64,000 bases of DNA from Gavia stellata (lineage: Eukaryota; Chordata; Aves; Gaviiformes; Gaviidae): NCBI RefSeq assembly GCF_030936135.1, contig NC_082597.1:78598495-78662494 (forward strand), in the 5' to 3' direction. Both the position numbers and the translations under genes were made by a program. Positions within the stretch are counted from its first letter, which is position 1, and the number at the start of each line of letters is the position of its first letter. This document shows, in pieces, positions 28,801-41,560 of this stretch. The notes under the pieces were generated by a model. That model did not search any database. It had not been told where the DNA came from and saw only the letters and a program-made list of their open reading frames with translations.

Positions 28801-31800
28801 TGTTTTAACTTGTGTTATTCTTGTCTTTACTCAGTTCCCCTGGGCTAAACAGTATTTCGAATTAGTACAATGATAAGATAAAATAACCTTTGAGTTTTAT
28901 TACATTTCAAAAGCTGCGTGGCTTTTTGCAACAGCATACGCTGAAGTTGAAGGCAGTCCGCAACCAGTTTGTTGAAAGACCCCAGCAACAGGCAAGGCTA
29001 CAAATTTTCTAGAAGACCCAAAAACTGTAACGACCACTACAGATGGTCGGTATCGCTTTCTGGCTTTTATTTCCCCTTACTGTGGACTGTTCCAGTACCT
29101 TGGGAGAGAGAGAGGTCCAAGTCAAGCAAGATAAAACCTGAAAATTTGTGGATGCTGAAAGTGTTTGCAGACATTTAAACTCTATAGCAGAACAAAGGGA
29201 GACAGAACGAGTGCTTGCTTTTTAAACAGGCCCAGCAAGCCCGGTCTCTCAAGGAAGAGATTCTATAGCAAGCAGCAGAAGGACCATAAATAGCTTTCTG
29301 CCAACATTAGGTGAAGAATGATGGTTTCCATTGTGTCAAATTCCAGACACTTATCTTGAAACCTGTTATGAAGACTGTAACAGAGAGACTAGAGGCAGCG
29401 TTCAGTTTTTAGATGAAGACACATAAATCTAGGTGTCTATGTGCAGGTGATTATACATGCATCTTGTCTATAAGGTTGCATTACAATCAAATGGAGATAC
29501 AGTCAATATTACCTAGCGGTATCCAGAAAGCCATCAAGCTGACCAGTCATAAAGTGTCCACTTTAGAGTAATCAAAGTCAGTCTCTGGCCTCCACTGACT
29601 AAATTACACAGTCAATGAGAACTTAGAGTTGACGAGAGCTTATGCACCTAGAGCACAGGCAGAGGCCCAGACCGTTAATCCTTGAAAGCATTAATCATAT
29701 TTACAGCAATAAAAGAGAAATTCCAACTACAAGGGAAATGGTTTCCTCTGGCTTAGGCAACCTCAGCGAGGGGCACCAGTCATTTCCACAGATCTGTTCA
29801 CCACCACATGAATTAGGTTTATAACCAAGCGGAACCCCTATGGCACAGGATGGAGCAAAGTGACCCTCATCTTGCTGAGCAAAGCAGAAGACAGAATAAC
29901 TTTGTTCTACCAGAGGGGCCTCCATTTATCCCATGTGGACTAGGTATGAAAAACAGGGAAATGTAACTTATTATGCCTGTACTTCTCCAATCGGTCAATA
30001 TTCATATGTGCCCCACAGTCTAAACTGCTTTTCAGGAAGGCTACTGGGGTGAAATACGCTTGTTGAGGAAGTTCAAGATGGTACGTCTTCCTCTGACCTT
30101 TCATTAACACCAGCCTACGCAGGGAACACAGAAGTAATATATCTGGCCCTCTGTGAGCTTGGATTCACCAGGAATCTTGCTAGGGAAAGAAGAGTTGGTA
30201 GCAAGGAACAATGCTGCATAAGATGAAAGAGTGGAAGAAGGAAAGAGGCTCTCAGACTGTTTGGTCACTATGTTAAAGGTTTAGAGTTCTGGGAAATACA
30301 GGAGGAGGAGGGTATAAGCTCTGCCAAACGTGTGCCTACTAGGGGTGTGAGACTGGTAACTGATCTCCTTCAGGTGCCCAAGTGCTAAAACATCCCTAAG
30401 TCCTCTATAAAGGGCTTCAATGATTTAGAATAGTAGCTAAAATACAAACATGCAATTTAACAGCGGTACCATTAAGCGGTTGAAGATCAGGAAGATTTAG
30501 AAATTGTATGGAATGCTCAAAAAGCCATGCACTAGCAACAGTTTTGACAGAGCTGCAGGAGGTCAGCCTTACAGACTGTTGTATCCAAAGGAAGTTAGGA
30601 AAGGAACGGCTAAGGAAAAGCAGGGCTAGGAACAGGACATAAAATAAAAATGTCATTGTGAAAGATATTCACAGGGAAATGGACTGACAAAAGGAATCAT
30701 TGCCATTCTCCCTCCCCAGAGTTTTGTGAGTCTACCCATATATGCACCTAGCATCCTGGAAGCAAGGCCATATTTAATGAAAAATACCACAACTCAACAA
30801 CTTCTACTGAACTAATTGCATAGTATTCGAGGCTTCTGGAAGTTTGGCTCATGTCAGCTAAGATATTTTTATGTATTGAGAAGCCTGCTCTTGATTTAGC
30901 ATGTCTTTACCTAAATGAATATACAAAGTGCATTTAATGGTAAGCTTGCTGTCACTTTACAAAAACCTTTACAAGTGTTGTGGTTAGGAATTAGGACAAA
31001 ACAAAAATCATACAAACAGGTGAAGACTCATAATAAAATGTGCATCTGCCTTGTTGTCCACCAGGTAAAATCACCAGCTATCCAGAGTTCTTCATGCACA
31101 GTGGCTTGAGTTTTTTGGCTCAGAACTGGCAACAAATGCTGCCTAGCAAATGGGGTTTTCTGTTGATTCTCCCCCAGCTTCCATCAGTCAATAGCAGATG
31201 GATTTTCATTTTTCTAACAATGACTATAGGCTTAGAATAACAACTCTTACATTTCCAACAGAGATGATGGAAAGCAACAACAACAATAAAAAAAAAAAAA
31301 ACCACACAAACATTCTGGCCATCTGGACACTGAAATGCAGAACTAATACTTCTCTACAGCAAGGCTCTTGTAACATGCCCACAGTCTCACCATAGGTAGA
31401 ATTAGGCACTGTATTTCTGCAAACTATCATATAGATAACATGACTTGATATTCATAAAGAAATAGTTTTCTATAAATATAGAAAATGTTAATGAACCTGA
31501 TGGTTTCCTAAAAGTTTATGGAGATGAAGCCAAAACTATGACATCTGTTTGTAAAATGAGAAAAAGCTTACGTGTGAAAAATAGCTCAAGTAATTAGTAT
31601 TTTTTAAATTAAGACAGTTACTGCTGCAAAGATCTGCAAACTTGGTACGAACTAATCTTTTGTTTAAAGTCTGATAGGGCAGAATTTACGTTACAGTCAG
31701 AGAATGAGAAAAATTGACAGTCTTGACCTATTTTGCAGCTAGGACTGAGCAGAAGAGTGCTGTAAGCACTTTCGGAATGCTGAGATATGTTACTACGACA

Positions 31801-34530
31801 AAATATTTCACTCTTTCAGAACATGATTCACCTTAATACTACTGTGTTTGTAAATATTAATTAGGGCTAATGTCCCGACTTTGAAGTAAGTAATTACTAT
31901 TACAATGATGATAAAGTAGAGTTCTAATAACGTACAGAAGAATCTTGAAAAAGGCATCAAAGAAATCTCTTTTCACAGACATTTTTCTAACTGAGATAGC
32001 AGAAACCAAACTGAACAGATATACCCCTGACTTTGAATTTTGACTTTGAACTAGTCAACTGTGTCTTCTTTGGACAAATCCATTCTATAGAATTAAGTGA
32101 CTGTATATTAGTTGAGGAATATTTTATTGAGATTTGCCCCCCTCTCCCCAATACAGGGAAGAGTGCAGAGAAATTCTAACCTTTCCTTTCCTTTCCCATT
32201 TTTTTTAAAGAATTATTAAAGCATACAAAAAAATTAATGGAAACATCTAATTTCATTCTGGACAAAGCATCTCAACTAGTCCTCAATTGTTTGCATTTTT
32301 TGCCTTTCGTTGCCAAAAAACAATGAAAATGTTTCCAGTTAATATGAAATTTTAACTTTTAGAACATTTTAGGGAAGGAACTATTAATAATTCACACAGC
32401 TCCTCTACTGTACTGACCCTCTTTAAGATGTTGTAGAGTTCTACCTCCTTGGGGAAATGGGTGTTATGTCTTCCAGAGCCCTTTGATGCACTGTGATGAA
32501 CATGCCTTACACATCATCCCTTAGAAAGCTATAAATACATGCTAACCAGCCTAGACAGCCATCTTTGGTACTTGGTAGCACTGGATGAGCACAACACATC
32601 ATTACAAATACTTTATAGCAGGGACAACCCTATTAGGAAACAACAGGAATGACAGTTGTGCTCATTCCCTCCAAAAGTATTGTAAAAACGGTGAGTTCTC
32701 ATACATTCTCAAGCACCTTCCTCACTGGGGAGAACAGCTGTGTTTAAAACACCTTGGTTTTAGCAGAACTGAAAAAAAAAAATTAATTTGAAAACACAGG
32801 AAAGAGGTTTCAGGCCTAACTTTACATAAATTAACAGGGAAACAAAATTAACAACTGGAGTCAATACATCTTACAGACCACTAGAGGAAATTTTCCCATT
32901 TCTGAGCCATATTAATGGAAAAGATTTGGATATTCTGGTGTAAGTACAGTTTATTTTTAAATGTAAACATTAATCCTTTTCGAAGAATTATATTCCATTT
33001 TCATTCTTTTCATCAACTTTCAAATTTCTAAGTCAGTCAGTCAATACTTTGAAATGCAGCTTTTGTAAAAGATCTCTCACATGACCCCTGACTTTGCAAT
33101 TGTCATTTTTGTTATTTAGGATTAGTATAAACTCCATTTCATTTCCACTCATATTCTTTCTCACTGAGGACCAAGAGACAACACAGTATTCTGAGGGGCT
33201 AATTAAGAGATTGCTGGTGACATTTCAGCAAATCCAATTCCCTGCTGGGAGATATTCCTTTAATTCCCTCTTTTATAATTTTTGGACTAGAAAGAAAGAG
33301 CCAAGAAAACAAAGCCTTTTATAGATAGTTATTTTGAGGTACTTGGGGTTTTAACAGTTGGTCAGGTAAACACTGCAAAACAGACACAATGACAAGAAAG
33401 CCTGTAATGACACTCTAACCCTGGATCAACACTGAGTCGGTTACCTGCCAACAGAAATGTAGGTGCTAACGCCTATATTATCACACAGTGCTGAGTATTT
33501 TCTAATCAAGTCTTTTGCATAGTGTAAATCAGGAGTCCTTATATAACAGGCACATTTCCAATTAAAATACTTGCTAGGAATTCCTCAGAAACCTTCCAGT
33601 CAACAATGTCCAACCATATAAGCATAAAAACCAGAATGAGGATACGTCTAGAATCCGACCAAGTGACTCTGGAAAGCTCCTTATTGAAAGAACATTTTAT
33701 AAATGGACCTTTTCTTAAGCGCTATGAGTGCTTTAGTTACAATGAATAAGAGTTGACAGGTAAAGCAATTTAAAAAGCTACACTTCTGGAATAATAAAAT
33801 GTGTAAACAGTGGAGAAAATGTTTATCTACTTTAATAAAAAATGTATTTAACAAAAATGAAGATATTTTTTCTTTTCCCATTTATTACATTTCAGCAAGG
33901 TATCTGTATTTGACTTCTTGGCTTTTTTTTCAGCAAACTACACCTGAAATGCCTCACTCTCGGTAAAAACAGACAACCTCCTGTCAAAGCCTCATACCTT
34001 CAACGGTCCTGGCATGGTGGGTGATGCAATCATGTGGGCAGTGACCTTTTCAATCTAAATCGAATGTGTCTTGCGAGGGCAATGCTGGATTCCTCTTTCA
34101 GCTCCTCTTTATGTGTTCTCTGCCCCCTGCTGAGACAAAATTACAATCTTTATTTTCAGCATTCAGGCTGAAGACTGAGTTGGACGCAAACCCCTGTCTC
34201 CGGGTGACTTTATTCTTGTCTCATACAGTTATTTCTGATTATTATTTTTGCTGCTGGAACAAGACACTATTTAGCATTTTCTAGAATGGGACTTCATACA
34301 GCTCTAGTGTAGCTGCTAACCAGAAGCTTGGTTTAACCTGGCTGAACAAAGAGCTCAACTGCAAGCCTTGGAGTGAATCCATATTTCTCCAGCACATCTT
34401 TGGAGTTGGCGTTTTAACTGGAGCAAGTCAGAATTTTTCCCAAACAAACTCTCTGGGGAAGTTTTCCTGCATCACTAAGACTGCATCTGCCTACTCAGGC
34501 TTTTTGATTACTTAGCTGAAACACTTCATG
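22801..34530. other. Gene-poor AT-rich flank, middle part
   Basis: No supported gene. Contents are A and T homopolymers, a CpG-bearing patch at about 23,945-24,070, and an inverted heat-shock-element-like palindrome at 23,739-23,752. Open frames are short, overlapping and without recognisable domains. Confidence 0.6.
23123..23138 (+). repeat. Poly(A) run, 16 A
   Basis: Sixteen consecutive A, followed shortly by a run of nine more. Simple repeat; it could be a retroposon tail, but no retroposed body is recognisable on its left. Confidence 0.9.
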
Positions 34531-34539
34531 GGCCAGAAT

Positions 34540-34830
34540 TTCTCCTGTGCCAAAATCTGCTAAGGGCAGGTTACGGTTCCCGAGTCTGCAGTGCACATGC
34601 AAGTCATGGGGTTGCTCTCGCTTGTGCCAGTTGGCAGAGGGACCCGGTGGACCAGCTGGCAGCCAAGGCTGGCTGGAGTGCAGGCACCCCCCAAACACCC
34701 CTTCTCTCGCTTTCTGCTCACCACCGGGAGACTGGTGCCAGCTCCTACCTGCCAGAGAGCGGTCAGATGCAATCTTTGTCTGGCAGTGCTGGGTTGCCCC
34801 ACAGGGGCTATGCTGGAAGTAAAGGCTGAT
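34540..34830. other. GC-richer block, unidentified
   Basis: About 290 bases with raised GC and open frames in four or more frames, the longest (144 codons, 34591-35025) on the + strand. No flanking splice sites or domain homology stood out. Possibly a decayed insertion or a conserved non-coding element. Confidence 0.35.
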
Positions 34831-37800
34831 CTTAAGACTACTGCAATAATGAAAGGGAAGGATTTTGAAGCTGTTCTAATGGGATATTCTGATTACAACA
34901 GAATTGCATGGACTTACGGATTGCAAATATCGCTGTTGCCTGATGCTAATGTTAAAAATCAGCTCCCTAAGCCAGCAGAAAGTATTTTCACGTACTGTAC
35001 TTTGGTTTCTCACTCTGGAAAATAATCAGTCATTACAAAAGCATAGGAGTCATCTCTGGCTTACATCCAACCAGGATGATACTCATATCTTTCACTGTAC
35101 CGGGGGGAGTCTTAGGCCCGTTCTACAAACTGATACATAGGTTGGCCTTCCCATGAAAATCAAAAATCAAGTGGCTTAATTTACTACATAAAGTATTGCA
35201 AGGTCTCTGACACACTTATCTCTTTTCTCAAAAGTATATTGCCTCTTGAATCCAGTCTACTTATACTAAGTTTTAACTAGATTATAGTACAGAGTTGTAA
35301 GACTAAACAAGCTGTAATCAGACCCAATAAGCTTATTTAGTTTTATTCTTTACTTCCCAGAAGCAGCGTATAAACAAATGTGGTGCTAAAGCCTAAAAAG
35401 GATACTGCCAATATCAGTGTTGTTTTTTAAAAAAAAATAGAGGATTAAGTACTTAACCTTTTCGGTTTTACTTTTACTTAAAAGCTTAAGTAAACTCTAT
35501 ACACATGTATAGCTTGTTTACAGTGAAGTCTAACTACAGCAATTATTTTAGCAGACATTCATCTGGACATAGTGGACTATGCGGACTACAAATACAGAGC
35601 TCTCACTTCAGTTCAGGGTCTCTCAAAGTAAGTCCCTGAGCCTCTTAACACCCACACCTTTGAACAGGCCTACTGAGTTTAAGCCTGATCAAACGTGTTA
35701 GCACTGCAGATTCAACACCTAAATTGAGTGCTATTGCATCCAATTAAAAATGCATCACACATCAGGTGGTAATATTTCAAGACTTGGTACAAGAAAGCAC
35801 TTTGGGAAGAAAATGGTGTATAACTTTCATGAACTGTAACAACAGCAAAGTCACATAAAGCAGAGATGACTCAATTTACACTAAAAGTTATTTAGAACTA
35901 GATAGCTTTGTATTTTTATGTAATTGTCTATCAGACTGTACTACAAGGTCAGTATATAAACAAGGCAAAATTTATTCATAAATGGATGTTTAAAAGCTGA
36001 CTAAAGACATCAAATCTCTTGTTTTGGGCCAGGCCACTATCTCTACCAGTTTTTAAGTGCTCAGGGTATCAGAAGTTGGGACCCAGCAAGAGACGTGCAC
36101 AAAACCATTCCTGAAAAATGTAGTCAAAACAGAAAAATACATATTTATATAACTATGCCAAAATATCAGCTCTTCTTTTCCCAATTTACTTCAGCTCCAA
36201 TTTATGCTCCAATCTTTAAGACACACAAGTTCAGTAAAGGCTAACTTCAACCTGTAGCAAAACTTGTTGGGAGAAAATGGCATCCTATTCAGTGCCATAT
36301 TAACTGTGTTAAAAAGCTGCCCTAAAGAGTATGCACGGCAGAGAATATTCCTCTTGCAAATACTCTTATGTATGTTTATTATGCAGATATGAATACTTCT
36401 TTTGTCTGGATTCCAACATGCTGGGTGCTGTACAAAACTAAGAAAAACTGTAACTAAACTGATAACGTATATATCTATTTAAGAAGCACTGTGAATGTCA
36501 CTGTGAGACTGCACAGGTAAATAAGCAGTACAGGTCCCTGACTCAGAGAACACAGAGTACTGGAAGAAAATTAACAGAAAACCAGCAGCAAGTAGGAAGA
36601 CAATACAGCAATAAAGCTACTGTTTGCATAAGTCACATGGGGGTTGTCCTTAGAAATTTGTTATTTTGTATGAAAATGCTGTATGTTCCCATGCATTTCT
36701 TAATCAGTATATCCTTTCTGAAACAGAAGTAGGTATATTTTGGTGTAAGCTTGTTCATTTTAAGATTTGCATAGGCATTTTGCTTCTGACAGTTGTAATT
36801 TTTCTTTGCAACCAGATCGGCCTGGAGGCGTACCTGTGTATCCTCACAATACCTTGAAATTGCTCAAAGTACACCTTAACTAAATACAATAGAAGGATAA
36901 AGCTGGACAAGACCTCCAGAAATTATACAAAATGTAACTGAAAGACATTTGTCATTAATTTGTAATTAAAAGTTCTAATGCTGAATTTCTAGCGATTTTT
37001 CCTTGGTAGCCTGTAACAATATCTAATTGTTCTTACAGAATTTCTTCCGTCAACTTCTACTTTCCCTGGCTATAAATAAAGTCTATTACTACTTACGCAT
37101 CTCTTCAATTGATGTAAAGGAGGTTTTATTATTTTTCTAACAACCTGCTACACATTTGAGGACAAATCATCCTTTATTCCCCAAATCTTCTCTTCTCTTC
37201 ATCAAAGAGACAATTATTTTGACTTTGCTGCATCGGTCATCTGTTCTTCACTGTTATAATCTTTTATGATCGCATGTGGATATTTTGCATCCATCTGAAA
37301 GCTTAGTGCCCAAATCTGGACAAAGTATTTCACCTGAGGGCTTGTAATTATTTGGCTCTACTCATTAGTAAACTTCCAAGCCTTAATGCCTCTTAGAACA
37401 TTGTAAAACAGTACTTGTGGTCTGCTATAAACCCCCAGGCCTCCCCAGCCTGCTTGTGTTGCACTAGTTATCCTAGACTTTGCATTTGTGGAGGGTCTGT
37501 TCATATCATTTCTGAGGTGATACATTTTTCATTTTCTTTCTGGAATTTATGAAGTTAGGTGCTCATTCTTAAAACTTTTTTCAGTTGCCTTAGCTAAGTC
37601 ACTGCCTTCCACCAGGAGGGATTTCCACTGGCCAACTGCACTTCATCTGAACAACTTATTTCTAAGTGTTCCAACACTGACTGACTGCAGTATTTCACTA
37701 AGTTGAATCTCTGTTTTTATATTACAGGATGACATAAAAGTAAAATCATCCTATTCTACCGTGACCGTCATAAAGACCTCAAGAAAATGCCTTCTAACAC

Positions 37801-40039
37801 TTCCTTTTTAACTAAACCCCTTTAAACTGTTTTGCAGCATCCTCTTTTTAGTCACTTTTATGTTTGTCTTTGAAACCCAACCAAGAATGGGGCTCCTCTG
37901 TGTTGCAGGCACTGCTCAAACACAGAACGCTAACCCTACAGAGCTTTGCAAGCAGTGTGCTTCAGAAGAGCACAAGATAGAGAAATGGGATATGAAACAA
38001 AGGAATAGTGAAAAAGCATAATGGTTGTATGTGGAGGGAGAGAACGAGACAATCGCGGAAAAAAAAAGTCAATGGTGACCATATGGGGGCATGGCACAGG
38101 AAAAGGTGAAGGGACAGAAGTTGACGGAAACTGAGCTGACGAGAATATGAAAGGAGGAATGGGGGAAAAATGTGACCATGAAGTCTAGTTAAAACTGCAG
38201 AATTCTCTGAATGCCTGAGGCTCTTTGCTTTCCTATTCCTACAGCCATGTCTGCCTGCTGAAGTCTGCAGACATACAACTTTGCTTCACTGACCACTGTA
38301 TTGTCTCTTTCTGCACAGTTTCATTCTCATCTCAGCATTTTTGAGCACAGATAATCCAAAATACCTGTTTTTTATCGACCTTACCCACCAACACCCTTGT
38401 TTTGTACTACACCGAGCTACGACATAGCTACTAGGAAGGATAATGAAAAAGCGTATATTCTTTGGGAGGGACAAGAATTGGCCATCTGATGCAGAACTCA
38501 TCGGGAGAACATGGAATGTTTCTGCATTTTTATGCAAATCCTGCTTGATTAGGGTTAACTACTCATTGTTGTACTGCTATCTGCCTGGCCTGAAAGAACT
38601 AACTTCCATGCAAAGTGTAAGGATCCTGGGAGGGGTACAAAGAGAGCAGCCATTAACAGCTCCCAGCAACCACACAGGTCAGACAACGGCTGAATGCAAC
38701 AGCCGGAATGAAAGGCCTTCTTACCACCTTTCAAAGGGACCGAGTGGGAAGCAAGCAGGAAATACTAGCACCAAGTCAATCTTCAAAAATTGCAGAGGGA
38801 AAAAAGCTCACTAAGCAGGAACTCAACAGAGCCTGCCCGCAGAAGGAAGCAAACTTTGATGTTTTGGGGCTGAACAAGCTGAACATCATGAAATTCAGGG
38901 AGAAACCTCCATGGCTTAGAGAGAAAAGGCCAGGAACACGGATCTGAAAATCTATAAATCTTCTGGTGTGATGGGACAATAGGGTCACAGCGTTTGTTAG
39001 TAACAGAGCCTTGCGTATTGTTTGCGCTAACAGAAGCCAAGAGCAATTATTTTAGACATTCTCTTGAAAGACTGTGTCTCTGACTGTATTTGTAACTATG
39101 AAGGGGCAAACTAGAACGCATCCAAACTCTGGGAAAGGATAACCTTAAACTATTAGGAGCCTGCAGGAGAGCAAGTACAGGTGGGATAGTTACCACAGGG
39201 AATAGGGGTATTTCAAGGGTTTTGTTTTTTAAGCAAAAGAGGGGAACTTTTCAGAAGGGCTGCCAGATAGACAACGCAACAAGAGGCTAAAGGAGCGGTC
39301 CTGGATTAAAGGAAATATCCAAAACACATGGAGTCACTGATGGGATCTAAACGTAAATGGGATCTAAACCAGCTGAGTGCTAGTTAAAGAAAAATTTTAA
39401 TGGCACTGTGACAATCCTCTTTCTGACAGCAAGCGATACAAGATACTTAAGAAACATTAAATTTTAAATTCAAGGCATTAACACTGGTTTATGCCATCAT
39501 TATGCAGTGAGACACATTTTAAAATAGTGTATCTGAAATCCCAGGAGAGCAGGTAAAATGAGTTTTCCAAATTATTACCTGAAGATGGTTCAAAATATTT
39601 GTACATTGTATAAAGAAGACAAACGTGGTGAAAATACATTGTTTGAAAGTTAGAAGTAGGTAACACAACTGAAGAGTAGGTCTATGCCTCAGAAATCTTA
39701 GGGTCCCACATATAATAAAGATCAGTGCCTCTTACCTACTGCTAAAGTATTTTGTTGTTTTTCCCTCCATTTAAAGAAATTATATGCTTTAGAAGAGCAA
39801 GATCTTTCTAGAAAGTAATTTATTACCTTTTTTTTTTTTGTAATTTTAGGTCAAGGTGTTTCAGCCTGCGAGTTTAGCACCGCAAGTCTTAGCTGTAGGC
39901 TAACACCTAAGACAGGGCACGAGAACTGCAGCTTTTAGGTTTACTCCGATTGCCTTCATTTTTACTGTTCTACGGTAGCACATGATCGCTGTACGTGATG
40001 CAAAAACGCTTGGGAGTCACTGTTTCAACCGGGAACTAC
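34831..40039. other. Gene-poor flank immediately upstream of the NUP50 CpG island
   Basis: AT-rich, with no supported gene. A 123-codon open frame at 38443-38814 has no recognisable domain. A short tandem direct repeat of GGGATCTAAAC occurs at 39,342 and 39,359. An antisense lncRNA from the CpG island could run into this region, but I see no proof. Confidence 0.55.
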
Positions 40040-41560
40040 AGCAGAGGACGTTACCTTCCCTCCCGTCGCTTCACACTACCACTAAGCCCACGTACTATTA
40101 CACCGCCGGAGAAGAGGCCGCGAACGAGGCAGTAAGCGAGCCCAGGCCTTTACAGGTCAGTCAGGCACCGAGCCTGGCAAACCACCGCTTCTCCCGCCGT
40201 AGGCCAGGCCGGAGCCGGCCCTGCCCCGTGAGTCAGCGGCAGCTGCGCCCGGCCGGGCGAAGGGGGCGGGTACAGCTGGTGCGGGATGTGCCCCGCCACC
40301 CGGCCACGCGTGCCTCCTACTCCCCCCCACCGCTGCAGGCGGCCCAGTTTGGGGCCGCGAAGCACGGCAGCCCACAGCCGCCCCCGGTAACGGCCCCGCC
40401 GCCTCACGCCGGCCCGCGCCGGAAGGGGGACGGGCGCGAGGACGGAGAAGGAGTACCGGCCACGTGACGCAGATTCGAACGGTCGGCGCCAGACCCATAC
40501 CTGCCGCAAGGAGCATGCGCGGCCCCGCCGGCCGTTGGTAAGACGAGCCGGCCCATTGGGCTGCGGTAGCCACGTGACCCGCGCCCCAGCGGCCGGCTGC
40601 GGGGCCGCCGCCACCGCCGGCTCCGCCCCTCTCTTCCCCCCCGCAGCGCCGGCCGCGGGGGGAGGGCGGCGCATGCGCGGTGGAGCCAGCCGCGGGGACA
40701 GCGGCGGACGGTGCCTCTCTCTTTTTTAAAAGAATTTCTTCCCCGTCTTTCAGGAGGGACAAAATGGCGGCGGCCTGACGGCGGGTCAAGCGACGCCGGC
40801 GAGCCGCGGAGGCAGAGCGGGTGGAGGGCCCGGCCGGGGGATGGTGAGCGGGCTCCGGGCCCGGGCAGCCTGTGACCAGACTCCGCCTCCCGCCCGCCGC
40901 AGCCGCAGCCTCGGCCCCGCAGCCCGGCACTGCGGGGGAGAGCCGCCCGCCCGGCCCCGCCGCCCCGCGCCCGCGAGGGGCCGCCCCGTGGGGGTAAGTG
41001 CCTGCTCTCTTCTCCCCTCTCCGCTCCCCCGCCGCCGTGCCTGGGATCGCCCGCCCTGGTGCCTTTGACGTGCGGGGGGGGGGACACGACACACGGGACA
41101 CGCCGCGGGGGAGGGCTGAGGCCGGCAGCCGGCCCGGCTGGGGTGCTCCGGGCGGACGTGCCGGTGTCCCTGGAGGGAGATCGTCCCCGTTCCCGGCGAG
41201 TTGGTGCCTCCCCCGGGGTGCCTGGCCGTGTGCGCGTCCCACCGCGGGGGGGTGGCTGCCCGCAGGCCTCCCCCCGCCGGGCGCGGACCGGCCGCAGGCA
41301 TCGCCTTCCCTGAGGAGAGCGCGTGGATTTCAGGCGGGGGTGAGGAGAAGGGATGGTCTGGCGGCAAATGTCACCCGCGGGCCTCCAACAGGAGGGCTGC
41401 AAGCCAGAGGGTACCGAGTAGGGAGGGGGTTCATCCTTGGAGCCTCCCGGCTCCGTAGGGCTCGCTTCGCGGTGCGGGGGGGGGGGGGGGGGCGGTGGCA
41501 TTTTGGCGAGCTGCACCGAGGCGGGGGGGCAGAAATACATCCAGTTGTTTTAAAAGCGAG
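40040..41560. promoter_or_regulatory. NUP50: CpG-island promoter of NUP50, possibly bidirectional
   Basis: About 1.5 kb of GC- and CpG-dense DNA stands out sharply from AT-rich flanks. Visible sites: a perfect NRF1 palindrome GCGCATGCGC at 40669-40678 and a shorter GCATGCGC at 40513; two identical GCCACGTGAC E-boxes (USF/MiT type) at 40459 and 40569; an inverted CCAAT at 40555; and a YY1-type AAAATGGCGGC at 40761. There is no clear TATA box, which fits a housekeeping promoter. Start sites probably lie at about 40,690-40,800. Human NUP50 has a divergent antisense lncRNA, so bidirectional activity is plausible but not shown here. Long open frames on both strands are a by-product of GC-rich DNA. 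Confidence 0.85.
40700..40993 (+). other. NUP50: Probable non-coding first exon (5' UTR) of NUP50
   Basis: The start codon is only ten bases into the exon at 43993, so at least one upstream non-coding exon is required. A strong donor, GGGG|GTAAGTG, occurs at 40994 in the CpG island; a competing donor ATG|GTGAGC is at 40844. The 5' boundary is a guess from the YY1 element at 40761 and the NRF1 site at 40669. With the 40994 donor, intron 1 would be 2,999 bp. Confidence 0.55.

Noticed and set aside
34591..35025. 144-codon + strand open frame in the GC-richer block
   Set aside because: Other frames are open over the same bases, and there is no domain, signal peptide or exon boundary support.
37605..37625. 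CTCF-like ccaccaggaggg word
   Set aside because: It matches only the first part of the CTCF core; the remaining core positions do not fit.
38443..38947. Overlapping 123- and 79-codon open frames upstream of NUP50
   Set aside because: No known family, no splice sites that join to other exons, and two frames equally open.
40157..41540. Long minus-strand open frames (up to 378 codons) across the CpG island
   Set aside because: The frames overlap one another in different phases, are dominated by Pro, Arg, Gly and Ala, lack any domain, and arise because stop codons are rare in GC-rich DNA.
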